This document shows, piece after piece, positions 31,587 to 43,300 of a stretch of DNA of 58,416 bases. The notes under the pieces were generated by a model. It ran no database searches and had not been told where the DNA came from. It was given only the letters and a program-made list of their open reading frames with translations. The DNA is from Perkinsus olseni (lineage: Eukaryota; Perkinsozoa; Perkinsida): contig JABANN010000167.1 in assembly GCA_013115125.1 (NCBI GenBank), positions 1 through 58,416 on the forward strand, read 5' to 3'. The translations under genes and the position numbers were made by a program. Positions within the stretch are counted from its first letter, which is position 1. Each line of letters begins with the position of its first letter.

Positions 31587-34500
31587 ATGGCGTTGAGGAA
31601 AGACGAGACGATACAAGATCGCAAGATCCGTCAAAAATACTCCTGCAGTCATCGACGAAGAGGTTTTCTTCTCATGGGACTCCGCTCAGCATTGGCCGTC
31701 CCTGCGGCTGCGTTGAGTGCCGTCTGGCTGCTCATATCGGTTTGTGCCGTGCTGTACATTGTGGTTGCCCCAGTCGAGCGCGGAGCTAGAGAGAACCTTG
31801 CTGATCTCAAACTCGAGTGAGCTGCCGAGAGTGCACTCTCTGCTCTCTATCACTCGCCGTTGTGAGTTCCCGGGCCCTAGCGTTGATGCTAGATACGCTA
31901 CGAAACGTGCTGCTCTCGCGAAGGAAATATCTGAGCTTGAAGCAGGCCTGAAACAGGATGGGGCGAGCATGTCCCGTGACCAACGAGTAGGTTGAATTGA
32001 CTGGGATCGTGAATTCCTGTGACGGCTCAGAGCACACAGTTCCAGTTGCAACAAGCGAAGAGCAGTCTGAGGAGCGTCGAGGGCAGGATTAGGTCGGCTC
32101 ACGACGATTACATTAGACGAAACGAGGAGCACTCACGGTTGAAGGAGGGCATGGAGTCAGAGATACGGAAGCTCAAAAACACTCTGGCTACGGGGTACGC
32201 ATGAGAAGGGAACTCACTATCGTTTTGGGAGTATCCTCGACAGTCGTTTCATCCCATCCGAGTTTCCTCTACCGCCCACTTCGGAATGGTGGCTCCTACT
32301 CTAGGCTTTGATGTTCTTCTGGCGGTTGGTCGATTCACTCTTTCTCGCCTCATCCGAGCTTAGAGACCCAGAGACGAGTACATCCACCGAGCTATCGGCA
32401 TGCCTGACTCATATAGCGGAAGCCAGCTATGCTTACAATAAGCTGGAAGATCAGTTAGCAGATCTCAAGTCAGAATGTCCACCATCACCTCGACTAGGGT
32501 CGCCCTGTTGTCAGGACTCTACGGCCCTTCTCCTTCAACTCGGTCGTCACGACGCCAGACCTGCTAGCAGTCTACGTATCCTCATCGACAGAGAAGACGA
32601 TGACGAGCCGACTGATGGTGGAGCAGCTGGTCAGCTCTTTACTGGCCACTCAAAGGGACTCAACATCCCCACTTACCATTCGGGTGGAGGTAGCATCCCT
32701 CAGTGAGCCGGCAAGCGTCGCAGCGGACCAAGCATTAGTTCGCGCCTGAGAGAACACTTGAAGGATGCCTCGTCATATCAGACTGATGAGGAGCACAAGA
32801 ACCCTTGGAAGCGCCCCGTGGAGGAGTGCGGTAGGGGTGGAGGCGGGAGCCGCGATCGCTCCTTCGTCACGATGAGCCCGAACACCGTCGTTTTCGACGG
32901 CTGGCTGAGGTAAGGCTCCTCGTGAGGTACCGGACCGCCGAGTCTACGGTCGAGTTGCCGGACACTTGCGAGTTTGCTTGAGCAGTGCACGGTGTAGCAG
33001 AAATTCATGCTTTTCGAGGGGCCCTGTCTTCTCGAGGTCGACTGCTCGACCTGTCTCAGGGATATCCTAAAGTGCATCTCATCCACCAACCAGAGAGGTC
33101 ACCCCATCGCTGTCTGCTGCATGATGGTCATCACTCCCACCGGTGAACACGAGTGTGATGAAGGCTTCTTCGCTGCAAGGTGTGACAGCGCTGTGCTCGA
33201 GGTAACCTGAGGCCGGCCAGTAGCTAGCGTTCTGCTGCACATGCTCAGGGTATCTCCAGCATTCCCGCGGACCGAGCCTCCGCCCGATCTGCCTTCAACT
33301 CAGTCATGGGCAGGCTCGGTGATCGAGTGAGGTATTTACCTTTGTCCGAGTACCGGCGACAGCATATAGGTGGGAGAGGGCGCCCGCCGGCCGGTCTGGC
33401 GAAGGGGTCGCCCGGAGTCGTGGTAGACTTGCAAATCGCTCCGCCGTTTAGGTGATGGTGGCGGTGATGTCACCACCTTCGATGTCCGAACTCTCCTCAA
33501 GGTCTATCGTGCATCTGGGGATGGGTCAAAAGTACTCGATCGACTACTACGTATGAGGGCCAGAGCACTCGAGGAGAAGTTCAATGAGGTTGAGTCTGAT
33601 GTGAGAACAACGCCTTACAGCGTTGGCTTGCATTCTTGCTTCTTGGTGGAGAAAGTTCGCCCGATTCCCATTCATGTGCTTAAGTCGGGGTGAAAAGTCG
33701 AGTAATTGCCTTCCTCCAGACCCGCAACCGAGCAATGGTGAGGGCCACAATGGGAGGTGCTTGCGAGATAACCCTGTCGGCTACTCACGCCGCCAAGAGA
33801 GAGTCCAGCGCACCCTCGGATAACGGCCAGTCGCAGTGGACGGCCCTCCGTTCGCCAGGGGACTCCGCGGCCTCAGCTACCGCTGATAGGGTAGATCTCT
33901 CCCTACTGCTACGGTTCGGTCTGGCACTGTCCCTGCTCTCAGTGTCATGAGGTCATCGGGTTGATACCATCTTACGGCAAGGACGTAGAAGACGAGCTCA
34001 CGCTGTGGCTCAATCAGCGATACTATTCTGATCCACTCCCGTAAGGATTATCGGACTACCTCTGAGCGTCGATTAAGGCGTCCCTGGCGTGGTCCACATT
34101 CCAATCGGCAATCGGGTGGTGTCCTTTCTGCACCGCCCCCTCCCATCGTTGCAGATATGATCATCCGGTGAAGATTCGGTCGGAATGGATCCCTGCTATA
34201 CCGAGCCTCCCTCAAAGTACGCCACCGCTCGAGTTGGTTGTTTATTTTGCTGCTCCGGACCAGTCGGTACGATGTGCTCTCGATCTTCATTTCACATGGT
34301 GGCTGCAACGGAGACGAATCGCTAATAGGTTCGAAGGCCTTACGTGATGCACCAGTGATGGGGATAGCAGGAGACCAGCAGCTCCTTGCTCAGAGGCATT
34401 CGTCTTTGCTTGAGCACCCCTCCCTCAAGTCCCTGCTACTTCCTGGGTAGTACTGGGGGTCGGTTCGATTGGACTTGATAACTCGGCACCCGACGCCCAT

Positions 34501-35057
34501 TCTCGACGGTCCTAGTTGGACTGGTTCTCCGGGGTTATTCGTATTCAGTGTGGCTGGTGATGGCTTTGTGAAATGGTTTGTACCGGACTAGCAGTTCTCA
34601 CGATGGCTTCCTCACTTCAGGAGCGCTATTGACCCTTTCCTGGGGTTCGTGAAAGCAGCTGTGATGAGAACTCCAAGCGAGTCGGAGGCGATTAACGGTA
34701 AGGCCGGGTCCCTCCAACTTCACCTGTGCTCTAGCAAGCCAGTTCGGCCGATGCTGCGGCCTTAGCTCACGCAAGCGGTGACTGCGAGTCGAAGTGGGAA
34801 AGGCAATGAGCCGGGATACCTCTTTCCACCGGCTAGTTGGTCTCCTCGGGTTTGCAACCACTCTTCCCTCCTCAGAGATGCGTCAGCGCATTAGAGATGA
34901 CCTCGTGGCATCGGGGAGGCTGCCTTTCGGGAAGGACGAAGATCTTGCCAAGCGAGATCTCGAGAGCGTCGATCGTGCCGTCGAGCTCGAGAAGATGTAC
35001 CGAGAACAGCAGAAGGAGCAGAGTGATCAGGAGCAACGGAAAATAGAATTCTCATGA
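31587..35057 (+). CDS. membrane-anchored coiled-coil protein
   Basis: The first three exons (31587-31816, 31881-31986, 32031-32194) join in phase. A basic N-terminus is followed by a membrane span (AAALSAVWLLISVCAVLYIV, about residues 45-65) and then a coiled coil (KRAALAKEISELEAGLKQD; FQLQQAKSSLRSVEGRIRSA; RLKEGMESEIRKLKNTLA). A further exon near 32363-32480 continues it (HIAEASYAYNKLEDQLADL). Later coding stretches include an acidic patch (DREDDDEPTDGG), LRDILKCISSTNQRGHPIAV, FDVRTLLKVYRASGDGSKV and a last exon rich in Glu/Arg (AVELEKMYREQQKEQSDQEQ). Exons between 33600 and 34800 are tentative, and this stretch may contain a second gene. The layout (N-terminal span, long coiled coil, helical C-terminus) recalls mitofilin/Mic60-like or tethering proteins, but I see no diagnostic motif. 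Confidence 0.45.
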
Positions 35058-35556
35058 TGCGACGTGAATGGATGCCATGGTGTCTCATCGTCCGTGCGGG
35101 TCTCTCGCGCCCTCCATTACACCTTGAGTTACAGTCCTAGCCTTAAGCAACTGTGGGAGGGAGTCAATTCAGTCGTAACACCATCCCTTTGGCGGCGGCC
35201 CCTCTTCACGTTGAATGGCGCGCTCCCTGGATACGATAGATGAGTGTGCATCGATCAGCGGAACGACGTAGCTTGCGAATGAGGACTTCTCTTCGGTTTG
35301 TTCTTCCCTGTTGTCCCTCGGTCGGGTAGCTGAGCAAGTGGTCCAAACCCGCCGCTGTGCTTCGCAACCTGGCGACAGTGAGGAGCGATTGTTTATCGCC
35401 GCTAAACTATGATATCACATGAGGTCACCTCGAGTGTTCCTTGCAATGTTGCGTTTAGTTAAAGTCAACTGGACGGCAGGCCCGTGACGTTCGGTCACCC
35501 TCGGGAGTGGAACCCCTCTCCGGACAGTTGCAGATTGTGATCGTGAGGATGGCAAT
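35058..35556. other. spacer, nothing recognised
   Basis: About 500 bases with stops in all frames and no repeats or RNA-like structure that I could see. Confidence 0.4.
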
Positions 35557-38500
35557 ATGACGGCTGGTCAACTCCTGCAACTGTTACTGGCCACTTCTGT
35601 GAGACTCACCGCGCCACAAGATACGTCGGAGATCTCGGAGGAGGTTGTATGGCGCCTTAGGAAGACAGACGATACGCAGCTACAGTGGTTCGTTAGGGTA
35701 GGGGTGGCCCTTCACCTTCCGCAGTGGTCGGAACTACGCTGCGGCTCTCAGGAACTGCGGTGGTTCGGCGATCCCGACTGCGCTGGCGAGGAGCTGGTGA
35801 GGCTGTCGTAGATATTCCACTGTGTTATGGCCGTCTAAGATCATGATAGACCCTGGCACAGGACGGGAGGGGATTGCTTTCAGGAACCGATTCCCGAGAA
35901 TGAAACTGTCACGGGCTCCAATGTGGTAGCGTCTCACAACTTCTACGACGCCCCATTGACCAGAGATGGAGATCTCTCCACAGGCTGGCGGGCGAGCACA
36001 TGTGCCATCAGCTGCTTCATTGGCTATCAGTAAGGACCGACCGAAGTGCTCTCGGTTATACAACAGCAGTACCATAATCGCGACGCTGGATTTTATTCAC
36101 TTCACGGGGACTCGGCCTCGCGGAACCATTTAGCGCGTGCCTCCTAGTCAGCCTGATGCCAGGTTCCCTCCTTCAGTCAGTGTCCGCTGCCTCAAGCTGC
36201 TGCAAGGTGCTGACAAGTCTGAGTTGGCCTACTCAGCTCGCCTTGAGAGGAAACTTCAGGACGACGCTACTTACACACGGATACTCGACTTTGACTTCCT
36301 GTCTGGTGAGGAGGTATACGCCGCTCAACGCAGCCAGGACCACTCAATGTCCTCTGCGACATCTCTCGGGTGCATGCCACTGCAGCGGGGACGAGACTCG
36401 TTCCAGCTCGCCTGATGGTATCATTTCCAGCTACCGTCCTCACTCAGGCGACACTTGGATGAGACTCAACGAAGTATGGGTGTTCCCACCCAGTCGACGG
36501 AGATGGAGGATAGCTAACGTAGAGGCTGTGAGGGGTCCTTGGACCATAGTTGATCTGGTAAGTGCTCGCCAACCCTCCCGATAACGATCCGTCTCAGTGC
36601 CACAACGAGTTGACGCTGTCCGAGTATGTTGGAGCCTTAGGCGTTCTATGTCGACTCATCCTGTGAGGTAGACGCTACCCTATCAGTCAACGCCACGCCA
36701 ATGTCGAGCCCATTCAAAGCCACCAATGGCCCGGTGAGGGCATTCGATTGGTAACCAGGGGCCTCACCCTACCATTGAAGCATAGAGAGATGTAGCACGC
36801 CGTCAGACTGCGATCAGGAATCCATCCACTGAGTGGACTGCCGAATGTGTGACGGCCGAATGTGGAAGGAACGAGGCTTGGATTGGGCTGCAGTTCGAAG
36901 CCGAGATGCGTGAGGGGACCTGAGCGGATCCCGTTACATAGACCGAGGCCATCGTCAGCTCTGATCGAGTGTGTGAAGATGCAGCAGCAGGCAGGGGATG
37001 ACACCTACGTATCATCGGTCGTATTACAGTACTTATCGGGGGAAACGGAATGGTCGACCATGGCCAGGTGCGTCATCAACACTCAACGTCGTGTGTGTTG
37101 TTCTATTGGCCTACCTTATGCTGCATGGTCTGCATGAGTGACGGGTTGCAGATACGATGGCCTCTTCGGTGGCACTCGACTGGTGTTGTCTCCAATGCTG
37201 CCACAGAGCTCGTGGAGGTTGACCGCAGCACAAGTAGTAGTGCAGTCGATAAAGGGCTGAACTATCGGGTCGATGGCTGCGTGTCAGACTATGAATCGCC
37301 AATGGGATATCCGCGAGCTGGAGCTGTATGGTGATGCCGAGTGTACGGAGGCGCTCCATCCGGTGCAGCACGACGGAGGCTACAGTCTGGCTGCACGCCT
37401 TGATCAGGGTCTTGTAAGTGGCCACTAGCGAGCTCGGCTAGCTCGGGACTGCAGGTGCGGGACATAGCCATTATCGCCTCGTCTCACGGTGGATCAAGAC
37501 GACCGACTTATGCCTTTGATGGCGTCACTGATGATCCTACCAAGTCGTGGAGGAGTCGTTGCTCTTCGTGCTACGAAGGGGAAGCGTGAGGCTGCCTCTG
37601 AGAGAGAGCAGCTGATGGGCATGCAGGTATATTGGCCTGCGGTGGATATCAGCAACGCCACCAGTTGTGGCTTGTGTGAGAGCCTTCTTCAGTCCCCAGT
37701 ATTCTGTAGGGAGAGCGGCAATCGAGTACATCGGCACTGTGCGATGGGAGACAGCGTAGTGACGATGACGTCATTCAGGCTGGGCTGCCTCATACCACTG
37801 AAGCAGGTACTCGTTTGATCTACTCAGTGGGGGCTCATGGCTGAGTTTGACATACGGTGGGCAGATGCCGTTCCCAGGGGTGTGGTGCTGATGGAACGTA
37901 GGGGATTCCATCGTTCTCTGATCTTAGGTCTTGCGCGTGTATCCAAACTACAATTCAACGATATGGCGTCTGAGGAGCAGAGGCTGGGGGCTCATCGCCT
38001 GTGGTTCTGATCTCACAGAGGGCTGCCCAGTCTGGCGAGTTGAGATGTAGAAAGCTTTTTGGCGGAGGACGATTCATTGCTGCCGTTGAGTAGCCTTGTC
38101 CCTTGGAACGACCAGGTACGCGAATCCGGAGTGTAGGGGAGATCCCGTTCAGGGCCAGCCAGTCTCCTCACCGGGGGTTGCGGGTGAGGAGAGTTCGAAT
38201 GCTCTCAGAGACTCCGAGCGGAACCCTATTCCCATGTAGGTGAACGCGAGGACCCGTACCTGGTCCACGATGGCCGTGACGAAACAGGGTGGTTGGCGAG
38301 CCTACCGTACTACGATGACTATGCAGGATCGTAAGAGAGTATCCTTGGGGATCGTGGTGTGCGGTAGACTTGAACCACAACTCTACTGCCTCTAGGTACG
38401 AAGATGAGATACGCGGGACAGCACCGACCCCGCGGCCTTTTGATGTTGGTATCTACGGATGTCCGCTCTCTTGTCAACCTAACTTTTCAGGATAAGAGCC

Positions 38501-39060
38501 AGGTTCCCTGGATAGGGTTAGTCACAGACAGCACCATACGCTGTGTAAGTCCCGCGGATACGCACGAGTATTAACGTGATGATGGAGTTAGTTGGCCACG
38601 CCAGTTGGTGATTTAGCTCTGCCGCCTGGGAGGGCTGATATGCTCAGGTCCGTGTGTACGAATCAACGAAGGCCGGTGCTCTATTCCCGGAAGCCGCACA
38701 TGAGGGGGACCTGATGAATGAGATTGTCCTTGAGCGGTTACTTGCATGGAGGTCCGCGATTCAGTGGGAGGCGACCATGAATCTTAGGTAGGGCCTTGGA
38801 ATTCATCGGGCATTCATTGGTCTCCACACGCAGGCGACGGTTAAATCACGGTTGATACTTTTGACAGCTTCATGCTTCAGCCGTGTGCTTTCTAACTCGC
38901 CGGCTCTGCGATGGCTAGTAGTCGCAAGTCCAAAGCTTGATCTTCTAGGAACCGTTCCATCACGATCAGGTATGACCATCGCTGGTGTGCATCGTCCGGA
39001 GCATGTTCCTGGGCTGATAAAAGTGAGCCGAGGCTTTCGAATCTATTCGACGTAGTCGGA
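35557..39060 (+). CDS. secreted discoidin-like repeat protein, 5' part
   Basis: The first exon starts MTAGQLLQLLLATSVRLTAP, a signal peptide. It continues into EVVWRLRKTDDTQLQWFVRV and LRWFGDPDCAGEE. Later exons repeat the same kind of module: VRCLKLLQGADKSELAYSAR (36137-36300), TWMRLNEVWVFPPSRRRWRI (36460), NEAWIGLQFEAEMR (36870), WDIRELELYGDAEC (37310), AFDGVTDDPTKSWRSRC (37510). The pattern (F-D-x-x-x-x-T-x-W-W, paired Cys, then A-W-I-G-x-x-F, V-x-C-V-R-I-x-Q and W-x-I-R-E-L-x-L-Y) resembles F5/8-type C (discoidin) domains, usually extracellular glycan- or lipid-binding. Each module is split by short introns, so exact borders are not fixed. The gene probably continues past the AT-rich island into the 40.4-45.5 kb exons; whether it is one gene or two is open. 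Confidence 0.5.
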
Positions 39061-39188
39061 CTGACTACGACATTCCTCCCTACTCCAAAATAGCAGTCTC
39101 CGGCACGGACTCCGGCGTGCCGACAGGCATCGGCTGGGGCCTTCAAATAGCTTGTAAGAAGTCTTTACTTTAGCTAGCACCCGCTAGA

Positions 39189-39220
39189 GATGTATCAATC
39201 CGGGTTACGCCTGATACATC
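39189..39220. repeat. hairpin, 9-bp perfect stem
   Basis: GATGTATCA (39189-39197) pairs perfectly with TGATACATC (39212-39220) across a 14-base loop. Confidence 0.8.
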
Positions 39221-39294
39221 CGAGTCATCTCATACAACTTGATAATGTGTAACCCTATCATGCATATTCGATCCTATTCATGGGCTGAATACTA

Positions 39295-39843
39295 TTGCGG
39301 TCATTTTTGTTGTTATTCGACGTCCTATTGAAAGGAGACTGCAGGGAAGTCTTCTCGATGAGTTGGAAGCTGCTGTTCCAAATGAATCTGCACATGAGAG
39401 TATTCCATCAACCGGAATCGTTGGTTGAATGGGAGATGGTCATTCAATTATGCAGGGGAAGTGATGAGGATACGAAGATGCGGCGAGGAAAGCAGAAGTT
39501 CGTATCTGCCGACCTAATAGGTCATCAGCTGAATAGTATCCAGCTGATGACCAAAACCCAAGGAGTCGCACAACTTCACAGTCTTACTGAAGGGCTCGTG
39601 GTTGTGGAAGCTTCACACTCAGAAAGATCGGCGCACAAAGCAACCGAGGACTTGTTCCGTGGTCTCAGCTCCGAACTCTGCTTGAAACGAGGTGCACCGG
39701 TAATGATCATCAGCAATCTGTCGGTCTCCACGGGGTTAATGAATGGAGCCACGGGCACCGTGGTGAGCAGGTCGTTGGATTCTTCATCTATCTCACCCTT
39801 GGGACGTGCATCGAGATGGGAACGAGTTTCGAGTTCACGCTAG
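39295..39843 (+). pseudogene. PIF1-like helicase fragment
   Basis: The frame's C-terminal part reads LCLKRGAPVMIISNLSVSTG followed by LMNGATGTVV. This matches the block L-K-x-G-A-P-V-M-L-x-x-N-L-x-x-x-x-G-L-x-N-G-x-x-G-x-V found near the C-terminus of PIF1-family DNA helicases. The preceding 110 residues do not show recognisable helicase motifs, and no Walker motifs are nearby, so this is at most the end of a helicase gene. PIF1-like helicases occur as host genes and in Helitron-type transposons; which applies here cannot be told. Confidence 0.45.
39520..39552. repeat. hairpin, 12-bp perfect stem
   Basis: GGTCATCAGCTG (39520-39531) and CAGCTGATGACC (39541-39552) are perfect inverted copies around a 9-base loop. 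It lies within the helicase-like frame. Confidence 0.85.
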
Positions 39844-40193
39844 AATTCCACTTCAAATACCTGGGAAGAGTGAGAGTGGTCATCGACAAAAAATTTAAAC
39901 CGTTTTGGTGGCAAAAAGATGCAATTTGGTTGCTTCGTATTGCTGCTGAACGCTATCTCGAAGAAGTACTTCAGACTGCTGCACACATTTTGCATTGTTT
40001 CGATATAGGAGGAAACCAGAAAGCACCCGGAGACAGCAGCTGGTACACCGGATCCCATCTTCCCGGTCTGAGATCCGACGATAAGCCGCTTATCATAAGC
40101 GGCATATTATGCCTAGCCGCTGAATCCAACGTTAACTTCCGCGAGTTCTGGATCAGGTGGAGAGCTTGTCGACGATATCGGACAGAGTTGTGA
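39816..40193 (+). CDS. short ORF with weak histone H3-like stretch
   Basis: A 125-codon ATG frame. Its middle reads HFKYLGRVRVVIDKKFKPFW and then DAIWLLRIAAERYLEEVLQT. This loosely follows the H3 order F-Q-R-L-V-R-E-I...F-K...F-Q-S-S-A-V-x-A-L-Q-E-A-A-E-A-Y-L-V. The tail is unrelated and the N-terminal H3 tail is missing. Codon choice is AT-richer than in flanking genes. The likeness may be chance or mark a decayed histone copy; I hold it as a suggestion only. Confidence 0.25.
   Translation: MGTSFEFTLEFHFKYLGRVRVVIDKKFKPFWWQKDAIWLLRIAAERYLEEVLQTAAHILHCFDIGGNQKAPGDSSWYTGSHLPGLRSDDKPLIISGILCLAAESNVNFREFWIRWRACRRYRTEL
40085..40103. repeat. hairpin, 8-bp perfect stem
   Basis: GCCGCTTA and TAAGCGGC around the loop TCA, within the H3-like ORF. 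Confidence 0.75.
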
Positions 40194-40226
40194 ACGCTCA
40201 ATGAGCATCCCTTGTCCCTATTAGGT

Positions 40227-40248
40227 CTGATAGGCTATTAGCTATCAG
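40227..40248. repeat. hairpin, 7-bp perfect stem
   Basis: CTGATAG (40227-40233) and CTATCAG (40242-40248) around an 8-base loop. An overlapping alternative CTATTA/TAATAG pairing (40235-40254) is also possible. Confidence 0.65.
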
Positions 40249-40359
40249 TAATAGCTCTTTGGCTTCTGACCGACACTCGTATCGGCTGCCACAGCATCTC
40301 GTCCTGTTGGAAGTACCCGAGGGCATCTCGGAGGGTTTTTAGGGAGTTGCGTTCGCTTG

Positions 40360-43300
40360 TGAGTGATCAATGCTGGCTTGCGGGTCAGCATAGCCGGGGA
40401 AAGCGAACCTCCGTGCACAGGCTGTAATCGGGAGTTATCTGGTAAAGCTCACGCGCGGTTTCGTAAGAAATGGCTCAAGGTTCGTCTGAACTTCAGGCCG
40501 GGTTGTGCTGGGATGGGGTTGGCAAACAAAGTGGCGGATCCGAAGATTGGACATCACGAATCATCCATCAGCTGCGATGTGGCAGGTTAGCACGTTCCAC
40601 GGGCATCCTATGAGCTGCCTAGGGCACGAAGCATGGTTGGCGCTCTCTAGGTTAACGAAGTCTCATTCCACCGAGACTCCAAGTGTGAGGGCCGCTTCAT
40701 CAGCAAGAACGATGATCCAGAGCCAGCAGTTATCGTCAGTTCGCACAGAGCTGACGGTCCATATGCGGGGTGAGCCCGGCACGCACCCTCTGTGAATCTG
40801 ATGGGCAGGCTGTGCTCTCTCTCATTCACTCGTCGAAGGGCTTTATACCGGTGGGAACTTTCGAGATCAGTCCCACTCGGCAACAGATACCGAGCGTTTG
40901 ATCTCAACCCTGATACGTTCTGGCAGCCGGCAGCCGATGACTATAATCCATGGATTGGCATCATGTTTACCGCTGTTGATGGGGCGAGTAGGGAGGCACG
41001 ACCAGGCCCAGGGTCGTTGCGGTTCCTCCTTGAGGCAGGTCTCGACTCTGGCATTTTCTGCTAATGCTATCAGATTCTTCCCGTGAGGTTAAGTGCGTGC
41101 GCATCCTACAACCTGCCGAGGTGAAGAATGTCGCCATGTCTGTCGTGTTGGAGACTTCCGAACCGAACAATCAAGGTTGGCTACAGGTAGAACCGCCCGA
41201 GGCTTGGTCGTCAACGCTCTCCCCTCCCTGGCCCAGGTTCGGGTTTTCCACTTTCTCTCTGGCGGGATGTGGTCCGGACTCACAGAGACGGCTGCGAAGC
41301 CACCGCAGAACACCAGATGGCGGATAGTCAATACCGCTCCTCTCGGAAAGCGACTGTAAGTGGTGGAGGACTTTCCATCGTCTACTTCGGTTGAGGCGTA
41401 CACAGTCAGTTGTGCCACTGTCGTTCTTCCATATCTGTACTTCCAACCGCATCACCATCTGCTTCTTTCGAGGTGGACCTCCACTCAAAGTAGAGTATCC
41501 TGATTCTTACAGGCTATGGAAGGTGTATGATATTCGTCTATACAACTCGGAGCAGTGTACCGACCAGAGTCGGATACCCACGACCAGCGCCTTCGGTGTC
41601 ACAGCCATTGCCAGCGGGTAGATAGTAACTGCCTCTGGATCCTACTCGAGTCCATCTCGCTTTAGCTATACCGCCGACAACCCGCCACAGTATGCCTTTG
41701 ATGCTGATGGTTTGACCACGGCTTGGTGGGCTCCCTGCGACTATTGTGGTGAGAATCCCTTCGTCGCTCCTATGTGCCAGGGTCAAGAACCAGCATTGTG
41801 AATTCTAGTATCTAACGGGAAGGGACTTCCCCTGGGCTCAGAAGCACGGGCTGAGGCCGTCAGTCTGACAGCCTACAATGGACTTCTGTTTTATCGTCGG
41901 GTCTTCCTGGTGACGTCGTAAGTCCAGGTACAGCCGACGCCTGGATCGGTGTCCAGTTCGACCCGGACAGGCTGCCCGCAGGAGGTATCGACATCCAGTG
42001 TGTGACCATAGGGGCTAACGCTCTGGTCGAGGAGCTCCTCTGGGCCTTGCAGGTAGCATCGGTCTGCGAGTGTCTGCTGCCCTATGTTCCCCCTCAGGTG
42101 TACGATCCTGTGTCGGAAGCTTGCCTCGAGAACCCAGGTGCTAGGGAATGCTGGAGGAATGTAGGAGGGTTGCTCACCCTCTGGCCTGCGGGATAGCGTC
42201 ACTCGCCAGGACGCTTACCGGCTCGCTATTAAGTTCGAGTATCGGCCTCAGGTCGACGTCACGCGTCAGACATGCTCCCCGGGGGCGTCGGACACCACCG
42301 ATCCTGACTGTGCTACTGAGGTTGTATACGTCACCACCCCGATGCCAGAGTCTCGAGACAACCCCTTGGAGATGCTGGTAATGGCGGCCTTGGTCGTGGC
42401 CACGGCTACTGCCTCCTCAGGTGCTGGTCATATCGGCTATCCTATCCCCAATAGCAACAGCCATCGCCCTCTTGTCGTGCTGTCATACCATGCTAATGGT
42501 AGTAGGTGGCGCTTCTACGAGGCTGGCATGGTGAACTCTCAGGTGCCGGACGAGGATAAGAGGGAGATGAGCGAGCTAACACAGTGGAAGACAGCTCGAA
42601 TCACCATAGCCCTCGTAGCTGGCCTGTTCTACGCCATCGTAAGTCCCGACGTCCCCAGTCTTCAACTCCTCCTCAAGCAGGTCCACGCTGCCTGGTTGCT
42701 GATTACTCTTCTAGTCAGCGGCCTCATCTTGGTCGCCGTCTTCGCAGTAGGCTTGGTGGCGTCAATCAGGATGGAACGTTGGGCCTCCACTGACTATCAC
42801 CTCTACCGGACCTCCCTGCCCCAGTCCCGCGACTTTTGGTAGTGCCCTTTTCGAGGCCGATTGTCGACCATGCTCCTCCCAGGTTTCAGTCGCTCCTCAT
42901 GCTAGCTCTGTTCACTCTCATCAACATCGTCTCATCTCTGTTCGACCTCGCCTGCGTGCGATATGTCCTCACCATTCTTGGCCTCTGCTTATTCGGTCAT
43001 GATGGCTGCCGAGAGCCGATCCCCCTGGTGAGTAGGCAATGGTCGCTGGGCGCACCAGGCCACCAGCGTGAGCTTCTATCGCTCTCCCAGTATCGCAGTC
43101 TGTCCCGAGGCAAGGAGCTATTTCCAGGTCCCAACTTATCTCTATTCTACTATACCCGGGTCCCTGGGAGGATGGCTGCTGGCGGCCCTACGCGGCAGCT
43201 CCTATAAATGCGCAGGGACCTCGTTGATAGTGTCTTCGATTATGACAACAACGACGGGAGCGATGCTTTGGGTGAGGACCCGTCGCGGAGTGTTTTTCTC

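Larger units (their letters stand above)
39189..40250. mobile_element. AT-richer island with hairpins and foreign-looking ORFs
   Basis: Within the discoidin-like locus this 1.06-kb stretch differs in base composition and interrupts the module pattern. It carries four perfect hairpins (39189-39220, 39520-39552, 40085-40103, 40227-40248), a PIF1-like helicase fragment and an ORF with weak histone-fold resemblance. No terminal repeats, target duplications or transposase are visible, so calling it an inserted element is inference. Confidence 0.35.
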
